Shown here: positions 21,724 to 33,134 of the stretch, piece after piece
Layout of the letters: every line of letters begins with the position of its first letter
How positions within the stretch are numbered: position 1 is the first letter of the stretch
DNA from: Aplectana chamaeleonis
Taxonomy: Eukaryota > Nematoda > Chromadorea > Rhabditida > Cosmocercidae
DNA length: 64,000 nt
Direction of reading: 5' to 3'
Assembly (NCBI GenBank): GCA_029168955.1
Contig: JAPDOI010000382.1
Coordinates: 62,001-126,000, forward strand
Notes under the pieces: model-generated
What the model saw: the letters and a program-made list of their open reading frames with translations, nothing else
Databases searched by the model: none
What the model was told of the DNA's origin: nothing
Made by a program: the position numbers and the translations under genes

Positions 21724-24700
21724 CATAGATTGAGGAACTGAGCCACAAGCGTCGGATTCTCCCACAGATCTACTGGTGTTAACGATGTCGGTCTCATCGG
21801 GCAGTTGAAAAGGTGCGCAGTAGTATGCCCTTTATTACCACAATCCGGGCACTCGTCAGGTCTGCTGCTATCGATCTTATGTAAATAAGACATAAGCATG
21901 GGGGAGTGCCCGCAGCGCAACGAGGCAAGGGGTGCACCTGGCACGCCTACCGAGTTCCATCTCGGTTTCGCTGACCTCAGGCGGCACGACTCCGAGAATG
22001 GAGTTTACGGCGGTCTTGCATAAGTGATCCTTGACGAATTGGGTATGCTCAGCACGTAAGAGACGGAGGCGTTCTTGTTGTGCGTTGGTCCATCTCTGTA
22101 TATTGATTTTCGTGGGAGCATCGGCAAACGGCTTTCTTATACTTCTCTCTCTGACGGGGTCTAATACTCTTCGCGACGGATGATTTGGCTGCTTCAGGAT
22201 GTTTATGTACAGCTGTTGTGCATGGAGTTGGCAATGGTCCTTAACTGGCAGGATGCGAGCCTCGGCGTGTAGGTGCTCTACTGGAGAGCTTTTAGAACAG
22301 CCTGTTGCGATTCGCAATGCTCCATTTTGAATGCGCTGCAGCTTGGACCAGGATGTGTCCGACACGATATGCTGCCAGACTGGTGCAGCATACTCCAGGG
22401 CGGGCTGTACGATGGCCCTGTACGTGGTCAGGATCGTTTCTTTACTGCACCCCCAGGACGTTCCGCCGAGAGCACGTAGGACGTTAAGTCTTGTTTTCAC
22501 TGCAGCTTGCTTCTGCTCAGTGTTCTTATGAAACCTCAGTGAAGGGTCCAACACGAGTCCGAGCAGCTTAGGGAATCGGGCGGCCGGCAGGCGAGTTTCG
22601 TCCCATTTCACCATGGGATGAGCACTGTGCTCCGCAGGATCAGTGGAAAAGACGGTGACGGATGATTTAGCGGCAGAGACCGTAAGCATCTTGCTATCGA
22701 GAAAACATTTCAACTCGATCAAGTAGTCATTGATCTTACTGGCAGCTACATTTATGTCGCGATCCCGGCATAGTATAGTAATATCATCCGCATATGCTAC
22801 GACCTTGATGTCTTGGGATGAAACGGGTAGATCTTCAATATACAGACTGAAAAGAGCAGGCGATAGAACTCCTCCTTGAGGTGCACCGGCGGCAATTGGG
22901 TTGCTATTGGAGACGTGCCCTTGAAATAGCACATTTGCCCGACGTCCTTTGGTGAATGCGGTTATTTACCGCTTCTGCCAGGGTGGAATGGTAGACCTTA
23001 ATAGGCTCTCCGACAAAATGCCCAAATTTACAGTGTCAAAAGCCTTCGTCAGGTCGAGGGCTACACCTACGGTACGCTGAGGTCTCATGGCATTGAAGCC
23101 GTCCAAAACATAGCTCACAATTTCCAGCAGGGCCGTAGTGGTGGAATGTAGCTTACGGAAACCATGTTGATGCTGTTGTTTGCTATTATGTTCGGCAAGC
23201 TCCTCCACAGCCAATTTTTCTGCAACTTTGGCAATAGGTGAGAGAAGACTGATTGGCCTTTAACCTTTTGCCGTGGATGGTGATTTACCCGGCTTCGGCA
23301 ATGGGATGACGCGTGCTACTTTCCAATCTTGAGGTAATGTACAGGTGCGAAACGGTGTATTAATGACGTCAGCGAGCAGGGGTAGTAGTTCATTTGGCAG
23401 TTTCTTTAGAACTGCTGGGCTCAAACCATCTGGCCCTACTGCCTTCGAGTTACTCATTTCCTTGATAACCTTCTCGACCTGAGCGGGCGTGACTGCATCA
23501 TCTTCAGCCATGAGTGGCAATTCACAGAGTTCCCGAACAGTTATTCTATTCTGCTTCCCTCTTTTTGATTTAGTTATGAAAAAATGTTTCCCAAGAGCAT
23601 TTGCGGCCTCTTTCCCTGACTTGAAGACTCCGCCGTCGAATTCAATCGTGGAATTGTCGGCGGAGGTGAACTTTCCGGAGATCCTTTTCAAGGCCTTCCA
23701 CGTTGCTGCTGCATCATTTCTGAAGTTCATCTTCTCAGTGAACTTTTCCCAAGATTCTTTCTTGTGCCTATCAAGGTCCATCCTGATCTCATTATCCAGC
23801 TCGGCAATGTCTGGGTCAAGATGATTAGCAGCTCTCTTTGCGTCCCTTGTCCTTATCTTCTGCAGTGTCTCCCTGGTGACATTGGGAAAGAAGGTCTTGA
23901 CACGACCTTCAGGGATCGCAGCTTTCATCGCCTTCCTGATGGCATTAGAGAGGTGGCGCTCCTTCTGGTGTACATTGCCATTCCACGGATATTCGGCCGC
24001 TTGGCGGAGTGCTACCTCCCTGAACAGGCTCCAGTCTGCAAGGCCTAAATTGAGATAAGAACGATGACGAACACCTGTATAGGGAGCAAGAGAGTTAGAG
24101 AGATCGATATTGACAAAGACCGGAATGTGATCACTGGAAAGAGTTGTGGATGTAGACCAAGAGCAGGCGTTAGAGAGATTAGAAGAGACAAGGGAGATGT
24201 CTGGGCTGGAGGATCGACCGTAGGCAGGGAGACGAGTGGGCTGGCCATCGTTAAGGATAACGAGGTCGCACTCATCCGCCCAGTCTTCGACGTCATTTCC
24301 TCTAGCATCAGAATCGAGCGACGAGCAGAACGTGTGAGCATTGAAGTCACCCGCAAAGACAATTGAGGGAGATACGATGGTAGTTATGCAGCGGATATTC
24401 GACAACGATGTGCGAAAGCTACGTCTGCATTCAATTCTCTAACCAAGTGTTTGTGGTCTACCACCATCGCGAAGGAAGTCAAGTTGCGCGTCTACCTATC
24501 CGCTATTCGCCCTATCATGATGTACGGATCGGAGACGTGGGCAGCACCGAAAACGCAGATGGAAAGGTTGGATTGCACGGAGAGGAAGCTTTTTAGGCGT
24601 TTGCTTGGATATTTCTGGCCGCGTGTATGCCATAACGAAGACCTTTACAAGGAAATCGACGCAGTACATCAACGCTTGACACGAGGGAGGTGCCAGCATC

Positions 24701-25850
24701 TCCTAACGCCATCTCAGGCAGCAATGGAAAGTCGACTTCGACTGCTCGGGCATATACTAAGAAGAACGCCGGATCGTCTCGTACAACACGCTTTAAAAAT
24801 GCTTCCAAATCCTGTCTGGAAACGGCCACCTGGGCGTAGGCGAAAGTTCTGGACGGATGTGGTTAAAGAGGATTTAAAGTCACTCGGCATCGAAAGACAG
24901 TTCAGGCGCGATGTTTCGTTTCGCAGGAAATGGAATAGTGACAGCTGGATGGAATGTGTTCAAATTGTGGCTGAAGACCGTGAAAAATGGACACGGCTGA
25001 CTACTAGGACGGCACACCTCGGTGAAGATGCGGAATGACCGCGTCAGGCGAAAGCCAACCGATTAAGTAAGTAAGTCAAGAGAGCAGTCATACAGCTGCT
25101 TGAGTAGAGGGATAGGGTTGTAGGTTGGTGGACAGGATGTAGGAGGAGGAATGTATATATTGAAAAGAGAAAGTGGAGGTTTTAGAGGTAGATGGATGGG
25201 GATGTACGCGAGGGGGGCATCCACTGGAGTGTTTGGAGTGATGTGAGAGGGAAGAGACGACAGAACAAAAGTAGAGACTCCGCCTCCCTGAGATGACCTA
25301 GGATTATGAGATGCAGTATAGCCCGGGATGTTTGGATGTCGAGAGGTAGCAGAGGGAGAGAGTTTGGTTTCCTGAACCATGATAACATCCGGGTGATGAG
25401 TACGGGCGAAGAGAGATAATTCAGAAAGCTTGGCGCGAAGGCCGTTGAGATTGATATGTACAATAAAGAGAGGGCGGTTGGTATTAGATGAGGAATTGGA
25501 GTTACTGGAGGCGGAGCACACAATACAACGAAAGGAAGAATCGTGGTGCCTCACAGAACTGAGACCCGAACAAGAGAAGTGCACCCACCTTTGGCATCCA
25601 AAACATTGGACGCTGGTTCCATACCAATTGACATCTCTGTCGCATGTGGCACATGGGTAGTTCTTCTTCTTCGCGGGTCCTGGGTTCCTCTCGACGCCGG
25701 CTCTTTGCAGTAGGATCTTCAGGAGAGCTGCGGCCAGCCAGCACCTCTCCCATGACAAAAACCCTCTCCGCGGAGGGATTGACGTCGGTTTGCACGGAGG
25801 TGGTCTTCTTTCCTCCACACTGCCACGGCACGAACGTACGACATCTCGGC
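21724..25850 (-). pseudogene. LINE polyprotein of copy 1, broken
   Basis: Catalytic motifs survive: GDFNAH in the endonuclease, DLTKAFDTVN, GAPQGGVLSPALF and YADDITIL in the RT, and CPDCGNKGHTTAHLFNC near the C-terminus. The frame shifts at about 21945, 22945 and 23250, and the RTE insertion separates YDCS from VFAGDFNAH. Similarity to the intact copy is high throughout, so the disruption is fairly recent. Confidence 0.8.
24374..25079 (+). mobile_element. 5'-truncated RTE fragment inside LINE copy 1
   Basis: The + strand matches the last ~700 bp of the RTE at 27165-30360 from RCAKATSAFNSL onwards, including YGSETWAAPKTQMERLDCTE and RTAHLGEDAE, and ends in TAAG repeats. This copy has CGA (Arg) where the longer copy has a stop at 29959-29961. 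Confidence 0.85.
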
Positions 25851-25853
25851 AGC
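25781..25853 (-). ncRNA. HDV-like ribozyme candidate at LINE 5' end, copy 1
   Basis: Hand-folded from the first 73 nt of the element; see the second copy at 61316-61388 for the pairing. Only two bases differ from that copy, at element nt 45 and 65, and both fall in unpaired positions (L4 and J4/2). All proposed stems are unchanged. Confidence 0.55.
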
Positions 25854-25863
25854 CAGCGCCTCT

Positions 25864-26600
25864 CATAGCGCGCACGTCATTCAATGACGACCTGAAGCGT
25901 GAATTTATCAACGCGTAGTCTAGCGTGGCCACGTCCTTTCGATTAGGGTTCCTCCACGTCAACTGATGTTTCCTACGGTGTTGAAAGTGAGTGCTCCCAA
26001 TGAGACGTCCATTAAACGCAGCGAAAGAGAGCAGACGCAGTCCATTGTCATTCAATTCTCCAACACCGAATCTTCCCATAACTTCTTCCCATCCTGATCT
26101 GTCTCTGCCGACACGTGCGTTGAAATCTCCTGCGACCATGATGAGATCAGTCCTTGGCATAGAATTCAGCGCATCTTGAAGTTGAGCGTAGAACACGTCC
26201 TTTTAGGCATCACAGCTAGGTTCCGTAGGCGCATAGACGGCCACGATGTGTGTCTTGACTGTTCTGCTCAATGTGAGAACAGCGATCCTGCTAGAAAACG
26301 GCTCGAACGCAACAACACTTCCAGCTTCACGATTGCTCAGCATAAATCCAACGCCTTGGTGGTGTCCGTCGCTACCGGAGTAGTACAACGTCATCTTCTC
26401 GTCACTGTCTGGCAGTTGGACGGTCATTGTTCCGCATCCACTTATCCTGAATTGGACAGTGCAGCAACCGATATCCCGCCTTTGGACAATTCTCTCGCGG
26501 TGATATCCTTTTGCCCAAACGTGGTGCGCCGTTCGTACGTTCCATGCTCCGATTCGTACCTTCTTTCCGGCAACGGTTTTTCGCCTTCCTCACAACCCTT
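25864..26600 (-). pseudogene. RTE apurinic-type endonuclease region
   Basis: Reads IGAWNVRTAHH, then TVQLPDSDEKMTLYY, VYAPTEPS, an in-frame TAA, KDVFYAQLQDALN, GDFNARVGRDR and LDYALINSRFRSS. These match the AP-endonuclease fold of RTE/CFDP2-like proteins. A frame change lies near 26430. The LINE insertion follows directly. Confidence 0.75.
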
Positions 26601-26640
26601 AATGACCATTTATCAAATCTTTACTTTGAGTTCAGAGTGA

Positions 26641-26992
26641 GCGCTAGTAAGGGCACCTAAAGTGAGTTCTTATTCAAAGATATCAAAAATCTTTCCATCG
26701 TAAATGCAGCTTTCTGAAACACAAAAAATAGACAAAGCTGCGAAAAATAAGTTAGATGAGGGGTGCTCCGTATTCCGGAGTTTCTCCTGTACTCCAAAAG
26801 TTTTTATTTTACATGGTATATTTTTCAGGACGACGGAAGAGAAAGTCCTGGGTGCACCTGTCCGGAACCACTAACTTCAACACCGATCGCTTCTCATCGA
26901 CGTACTTCGGTGCGATCTTTCTTTGAGTAGGTGTTACCCATTTTTCGCTGTGCATATCTATTTGGTAGAACGGAGTCGGGCACTGTCCTTGA
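26641..26992. other. No gene recognised
   Basis: A minus-strand frame through 26809-27051 (TPTQRKIAPKYVDEKRS) is open but matches nothing I know and overlaps a MITE. Confidence 0.35.
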
Positions 26993-27164
26993 CGGGTAGA
27001 GGGGTGGGGGCACTCAGGATTTTCCATAGAAAGGAAGAAAAACTCCGACATCCAAAGCTCAATATCGATGTCAATCAGTTTTTAATTGGAATTTCTGTGG
27101 AAACGCGTTGACTGATGGCGTTTTCAATCGGCCAATCATTTCATTTTCGTATTGAATCCTGGGG
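26993..27164. repeat. MITE of the satellite-associated family, cut by the RTE
   Basis: Begins GGGTGGGGGCACTCAGGATT and ends TTGAATCCTGGGG, the layout of the ~208-bp insert in the satellite units and of the copy at 34333-34497. The RTE entered at its right end, which is duplicated at 30361-30373. Confidence 0.55.
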
Positions 27165-30100
27165 GGTGTGTATACAAGTCTGTTGGTATCTGCTCGTCGT
27201 GGCCCCTGCTCCTACTGAACCCAGCAGACGTTTGAGTGTACACTGGGAACGTTCGAGCGATATATCGTGCACAACTATATCGCGAAAGTATCCCATACAT
27301 TGCATAAAGGTGTCGCCGTCCGGCACACTAAGGCCTCTGGTCCATAACACCTTAGGATCCGTACCTAAGGAGTCTGCGCTATCCAGACTTCTGAGCTATT
27401 TCCATGCACCGTTTGCTGCTTTGCAGGAAACCCGCCTCAATGATAGACCCGTCATCAACGTCGGAGAGTACACCATCTACTGCGGTAACGCTGACGATAG
27501 GAGAGTGGGAGGCTGTGCAATAGCTGTAAGAAAGGATTGCAATGGTATGGTCAAGGAGTTTGGCTCAACGTCGTGCCGGAATGCATTCGTACGACTGCGG
27601 AATCACAGAGGATTCAATCTGTGGATAGTGAGTGCTCATGCGCCCACTGAAACCGCCGAAGACAATTCGAAGGATGCGTTTTATGAGGAACTCAATACGT
27701 CGGTGGCCAAGATACCTTGTCAACATGCTGTTGTCGTGGGGATTGATGCAAATGCGAAGATAGGAATTGATCAGGAATCCGAAGTACTCGGTAAATGGTT
27801 CTACCCAGTGGAGCAAACATCGGACAATGGCTACCGCCTTGTCGACTTTTGTGAACGCAGTGGTCTGATTATTGCATCGACATTCAAGAGGAATCATCGC
27901 CGCCATCAGCTTACGTGGCAGGGACCAACCCAGCTGTCTCCAGAAGAGCAGCGGAAGCGGAAGATGACAACTTTGAAACTACAGCTCGACTATGTTCTGA
28001 CGAGGAATATTCCAGTATCGAACATTCGAAGATCTAGAGCTGTGTGGGATGTCGCATTCGATTCGGATCACCGTCCTGTTCTGTTGAACTTCACTGCGAG
28101 GATTCATAAGAGGAAGCGAGGGGCTCAGCCTCTCCAGAGGATTGACATGACAAGTCTCAGAGATGAAGAATGCAGAAGGAATTTTCGACAACGCGTTTCT
28201 ATTCATATCGGAGTACGGACGAAGAAGAAACTTTGCGACGCGGATTCTTTTGTCAAGTGCATCCAGGACGCTTCGAAAGAGGCACTCCCGGTTGTACAGC
28301 CTAAGAAGAAGTTCGCCTACGTCTCAGAGGAAACGACGTCTACTTACAACAAGGTATGTGCTCTCCGAACTGCAGGAAACTTCGTGGAGGAGAAGCGTCT
28401 GAGGAGGAAGTTGCGTCGGCAGCTTCAAAGTGACCGCGAGCGAGAGTGGACGTGTAGAGCTAAGGAGTTCGAGAAGGAGAAGAATCCGAGGGAAGCCTAC
28501 ACGTTGCTGCGACAGTATAGCGGGAAGGTGAAAAGATGTTCTCCTGTCTTGAACACTACCAATGGAGCTGCAGTTGATGATGCGACGCTGCCAATATGGA
28601 AGGATTACTTCAGTTCACAACTGAATCGTCCAGCGCCATCAGTACCTGAGCTCCCGCATGTTCAGAGAGCACATTACGATGTCAGTGAGGAACCGCCGAC
28701 TGAGTCCGAAGTTTTGGATTGTGTCCGGAAAATGAAGAATGGAAAGGCAGGTGGAGATGACAGCATCACTGCTGAAATGCTGAGAGCTCTTCCTCCGTCT
28801 GGGATTCGTGAAATGACCAACACCATCCGTGCCATATGGATGAGCGAAAGGATACCCGATTCGTGGAGACATGCGATCATCGTACCTCTTCACAAGAAGC
28901 TATCCGTCACGGATCCTGAAAACTACAGAGGAATCTCTCTACTTCGTGTCATGTACAAGGTTTTAGAACGTATCATTCTCGAGCGACTTATCAAACATCG
29001 TGAAGGAACGAACAGAGATGAGCAAGCCGGTTTTCGACCTGAAATATTGAATATCGACCAATTGTTCGTTGTGAGAAGAGTAATTGAATCGTGGCAGCGG
29101 TATTCGAAGCCATTACAGCTTGCTTTCTTTAGCTTTGAAGCCGCGCTCGACTCTCCTCATCGTGATCGATTGCTCAAGGCTCTGCGAGCAGATGGAGTCC
29201 CGGAAAAGTATGTTCGGTTAATCGAGGACATGAACAGAGGAACATTTGCAGCAGTTCGTACACCTGTCGGATTTACGTCAGCTTTCGAGTTGAAAACAGG
29301 AGTAAGGCAAGGAGCCGTAGCAGGATCTTTTCTTTTCAACTTCGCCGTTGATGACATTATGCGTAGAGTTGCAGAACAGTTCCCTGCGGATGTGGTTCTA
29401 ACACCATCAGGACGCTTCCTTGCCGACCTGGAGTACGCCGACTACATTGTGTTACTCGCTGAAAACAACGCAAAACTGCAAAGGATTATGAACCTCGTTT
29501 CAAAGTATGCCGCAGCCTATGTACTTCATCTTCGTCCCGACAAATGCAAGCAGATGTGGGTCTCTCAGAGGCCTTCAACGGGAGTTTGTGTGGACGGACA
29601 ACGTATCGAACTGGTGGACGATTCCTGTTATTTGGGCTGTTTGCTGAAGAACGATGGTAGGTATGCAGGTGATATTCGGCAACGATGTGCGAAAGCTACG
29701 TCTGCATTCAATTCTTTAACTAAGTGTTTGTGGTCTACCCCCATTGTGAAGGAAGTCAAATTGCGCGTCTACCTATCCGCTATTCGCCCTATCATGATGT
29801 ACGGATCGGAGACGTGGGCAGCACCGAAGACGCAGATGGAAAGGTTGGATTGCACGGAGAGGAAGCTGTTTAGACGTTTACTCGGATTTTTCTGGCCGCG
29901 GATGTGCCACAACGAAGATCTCTACAACGAGATTGACGCCTTACATCACCGCCTGGCATGAGGGAGGTGCCAGCATCTGCCGACGCCATGCCAAGCAGCA
30001 ATGAAAAGTCGACATCGACTGTTCGGGCATATACTAAGAAGAACCCCGGATCGCCTCGTACAACACGCTTTAAGAATGCTTCCAAATCTTGTCTGGAAAC

Positions 30101-30315
30101 GGCCACCTGGGCGTAGGCGGAAGTTCTGGACGGACGTGGTTAAAAAGGATTTGAAGTCACTCGGCATCGAAAGACAGTTCAGGCGCGATGTTTTGTTTCG
30201 CTGGAAATGGAATAGTGAGAGCTGGATGGAATGTGTTCAAATTGTGGCTGAAGACCGTGAAAAATGGACACGGCTGACTGCTAGGACGGCACACCTCGGT
30301 GAAGATGCGGAATGA
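27165..30315 (+). pseudogene. RTE endonuclease-reverse transcriptase with lost catalytic residues
   Basis: One frame is open from before the element to 29961. Endonuclease motifs: LQETRLNDRP, VVGIDANAKIG, SDHRPVLL. RT motifs: GKAGGDDSITAEM, YRGISLLRVMYKVLERI, GVRQGAVAGSFLFNFAVDD. Motif A reads FFSFEAALDS, where family members have FLDFEAAFDS, and the catalytic box reads YADY instead of YADD, so two catalytic aspartates are gone. A TGA at 29959-29961 replaces the CGA of the fragment at 24374-25079, and the frame then continues to 30315 as GHILRRTPDRLVQHALRM. The first Met and next ~16 codons (from 27115) lie in flanking DNA. Confidence 0.85.
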
Positions 30316-30360
30316 CCGCGTCAGGCGAAGGCCAACCGATTAATTCAATTAAGTAAGTCG
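27165..30360 (+). mobile_element. Full-length RTE-type retrotransposon, inactive
   Basis: The 13-bp duplication TTGAATCCTGGGG (27152-27164 and 30361-30373) fixes both ends, giving 3,196 bp. The 3' end is a short TAAG-type repeat without poly(A), typical of RTE. I recognise the protein as the high-copy hookworm family; this should be confirmed by search. Confidence 0.9.
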
Positions 30361-30422
30361 TTGAATCCTGGGGCCGTATGCAAGAACACGCCGGCTGGGG
30401 CAGGGGCAGTGCAGTCGGCGCT

Positions 30423-30646
30423 TTTGAAGATCGCCCTTGCTCACAAGACGGGACACGTCTATCGTGGTTGGTCGCAAGTCAAGATGCGTATGTCGTGCCC
30501 CATCGCTGTGCCCTAGCCGCAACAGCTAGGAGATTGGAGCGGCCGAGAGTAGTGAGAAGGACTGCTGGGGCAAGACACACGTGTCTAAACTTGTGACGTG
30601 CCACGATAGACGTGTCCTGTCTTGTGAGCAACGGCGACCTTCAAGC
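30423..30646. repeat. Small foldback MITE
   Basis: Arms starting TTGAAGATCGCC and ending GGCGACCTTCAA share CACGTCTATCGTGG and its complement, about 220 bp in total. Confidence 0.65.
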
Positions 30647-31152
30647 CACCCAGAAGCAGCCCAACCACCCATCTTGGAGAGTACTTGAGCCTGTAAGAGA
30701 GAGAGGCATCAGAAAACCTTTTGCCGATGCTCCAGATAAAGTCAACCTGCAGAGATGGCACGATTCACAAATAGAACGCTTCCGTCTGTTGCGCAAGGAG
30801 CACACCCACTTCGTCCGAGGGTATCCGAAAAGAGCGGCTGTTAATCCTATTCTTGGTACTGTGCTGCCTCGAGTTTCTGAGTCTGAGTCTTAGCTTAGTA
30901 GACGTGCCAGATGCACTCTAGCCTCGTCGCGCTGTGGGTACTCAACGTTCCTGAAGTCCTACGTGAACAGGATCGACAGTAGCACGTTTGCCCGGACTGT
31001 GGTGGTCCTGGCCACAATACCCTACATTTATTCAACCGTTCAAAAAACAACATTGACTACAATAGACCTTTGGATGAATCCGACGCTGGTCGCCCAGTTT
31101 CTGAACCTATAGCGATTACTCTCTTCGCGGCTGCAAAGAAGAAGAAGAAGGG
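30647..31152 (+). pseudogene. LINE 3' fragment (same family as 57937-61388)
   Basis: Reads KQPNHPSWRVLEPVRERGIR and AVNPILGTVLPRVSESES, then frame-shifted zinc-finger remnants, and ends in an AAGAAGAAG tail. It is a 5'-truncated insertion nested in the terminal-repeat element. Confidence 0.75.
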
Positions 31153-31470
31153 TGCCGACTGCACTGCCCCTGCCCCAGCCGGCGCGTTCTTGCATACGGT
31201 CCCTGAATGTCCTCCCAACACCACCACCCCATCTAAGATAGTACCCGAAGTCGCCGTTTTGTTTACCTATGCTAGTCAGGGCCAAGCGGGGCGTTTCGTA
31301 ATTTTTCGAAATCGGAGCGACCCCCACCAGCACAATTTTTTTTCCAAAATTTTTGCAATCCCACCTCCGAGGCGCGATTTCTGGGCAGTTTATCTTCTTT
31401 TTTGCAGCCACTGAGAGGGTTTTGTCACAAGTTGAGGAACTGGGCGACCAGCACTGGATTCGTCCACAAG

Positions 31471-31768
31471 CAGGGTTGAGCAGGGTTGCGACCCGACACA
31501 ACGAGAGCTCGTAAAGAATTGGGGAAATTTTAGACAAAAAATGAAAGTTTTTGGGGGGGGTCGTGAAATTTTCAGAATGAAAGTACTCTTCCTTCAAGCA
31601 GTCCGTTGCGTTGAAGAAGTATGCATTCTATGCTCTCTTATTATTCACTCAAATTAGGCTAAACAGGTTTTTAATCTAGAGGGAGGTCGTAAAAACTTTT
31701 GCAAAATTTTATTCAACAGGGGGGTCGTAGCTCCGCAGAAAATGGTCGCGACGGCCTCTTCAGCTCTG
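31471..31768. repeat. hAT-type MITE with 8-bp target duplication, copy 1
   Basis: Starts CAGGGTTGAGCAGG and ends CTTCAGCTCTG, flanked by TCCACAAG on both sides (31463-31470, 31769-31776). A CAGGG terminus with an 8-bp duplication is the hAT signature. Confidence 0.8.
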
Positions 31769-32863
31769 TCCACAAGTCTATTGTACTGAGCGTTGTTGGT
31801 TTCTTCGGACAATCAAATGGGTGCTTAGTGTCGTGGCCTTGGTTTCCACAGTCCGGGCACACGTCAGGCTGGCTATTGTCGATCCTGTGCAGGTAAGACA
31901 TAAGCAATGGAGATTGTCCGCTGCGTAACGAAGCGAGGATACACCTGGCGCGCCTACCGAGCGCGGACTCGGTATCACATGCCCTAGGCGGCACATCACC
32001 GAGAATAGGGTTAACATCCGCTTTGGCAAGATGATCCTTGACGAACTGGGTGTGCTACGCGCGCAAGAGACCAAGCCGTCCTTGGTTTGAGTCGGTCCAT
32101 CTCTCTGCAATCACTTTGTTCGGAGCATCGGAAAATGGCACTCTGATCGATCTCTCTCTTACGGGATTTGATAGTCTTCTCGACGGATGATTAGGCTGCT
32201 CAAGGCCATTAATGAACATCTGCTGAGCCTGGAGCTGGCAATGCTCTTTCACTGGCAAGATGCGGGCCTCGGCGTGAAGGTGCTCAATCGGAAAGCTTTT
32301 TGCACATTTGCTGGCGATTCGAAGTGCAGCATTCTGAACTCGCTGCATCTTAGTCCATGAACTGTCCGACACGATGTGCTGTCAGACAGGTGCAGCAAAC
32401 TCCAATGCAGGCTGCAGAATGGCTCGATATGTCGTCAAGATTGTCTCTCTGCTGCAACCCCAGGACGTTCCTCCCAAAGCTCTCCGAACAATGAGCTTCA
32501 CCTTGACGACTGTTTGCTTCTGTTCGGCATTTTCGTGAAACTTCAGCGATGGGTCCAAAATGAGGCCCAGCAGCTTGGGAAATTTCGCTGTAGGCAAAAG
32601 AGCACCATCCCACCTGACGTCAGGTTGGGCGCTGTGTTCCTTTGGGTCAGATGTGAAAACCGAAACAAAAGATTTTGCCGCGGAAACTGTGAGCATCATA
32701 CTATCGAGGAAGATTTCAAGCTCGAGGAGAGATAGTCGCTGATTTTGCTACCTGTATGTCGCCGCGGTTTCGGCACATGTTGGTGATATCTTCGGCATAC
32801 GCAACAATTTTTATTTTTATATTTTCAGGAGGCTCGGGTAGGTCTTCGATGAACAGGCTGAAG

Positions 32864-33134
32864 CAGGGTTGAGCAGGGTTGCGACTCGGCGCAGCGGGGG
32901 TCGTAAAACAATTGGAAAATTTCTGAAAAATTGAAAATCGGGGGTCGCATTATTTGACTGAATTTTACTACAAATTTCAACTTTTTCCAACTTTTTCACC
33001 CCCAAAAAGCTTAGCGGGTTTTTTATCTTGGAAGGGGATTCGTAAAAGTTTTGGAATTTTTCTGAAAAATTCGGGTCCACGGGGAGTGGGTCGTAGCTCC
33101 GTCGGAAATTGGCGCAACGGCCTGCTCAACCCTG
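32864..33134. repeat. hAT-type MITE with 8-bp target duplication, copy 2
   Basis: Starts CAGGGTTGAGCAGG and ends CCTGCTCAACCCTG, perfect 14-bp inverted ends, flanked by GGCTGAAG (32856-32863, 33135-33142). It interrupts the LINE RT region. Confidence 0.9.

Larger units (their letters stand above)
21687..25853 (-). mobile_element. LINE with 2A-like peptide and PHD finger, copy 1, inserted in RTE
   Basis: Both sides carry the 10-bp duplication CAGCGCCTCT (21677-21686 and 25854-25863), so these are exact ends. The 3' end carries a (GAA)n tail and the 5' end begins GCTGCCGAGATG, identical to the intact copy at 57937-61388. Minus-strand pieces: 2A-like plus PHD finger plus endonuclease start (25079-25850), endonuclease and RT front (23260-24373), RT motif A region (22966-23214), RT YADD to thumb (21877-22932), zinc-finger C-terminus (21724-21944). 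It is broken by frameshifts and by an RTE fragment at 24374-25079. Confidence 0.9.
18803..26640 (-). mobile_element. RTE-type (CFDP2-like) retrotransposon, split by later insertions
   Basis: Minus-strand pieces of one element can be ordered by protein position: endonuclease 25864-26600, RT 19617-21676, C-terminus 18829-18993, and a (GTGA)n tail at 18803-18817. RTE elements typically end in short tandem repeats like this tail. The LINE at 21687-25853 and the terminal-repeat element at 18994-19616 interrupt it. Frameshifts and stops show it is dead. Family assignment is by motif recognition: endonuclease GDFNARVG, RT FADD. Confidence 0.8.
30370..31207. mobile_element. Terminal-repeat element with ~46-bp ends
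   Basis: GCCGTATGCAAGAACACG starts a ~46-bp left end (from about 30373) that is inverted at 31153-31201. Between them lie a smaller foldback and a LINE 3' fragment. No own coding sequence is recognised. Confidence 0.65.
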
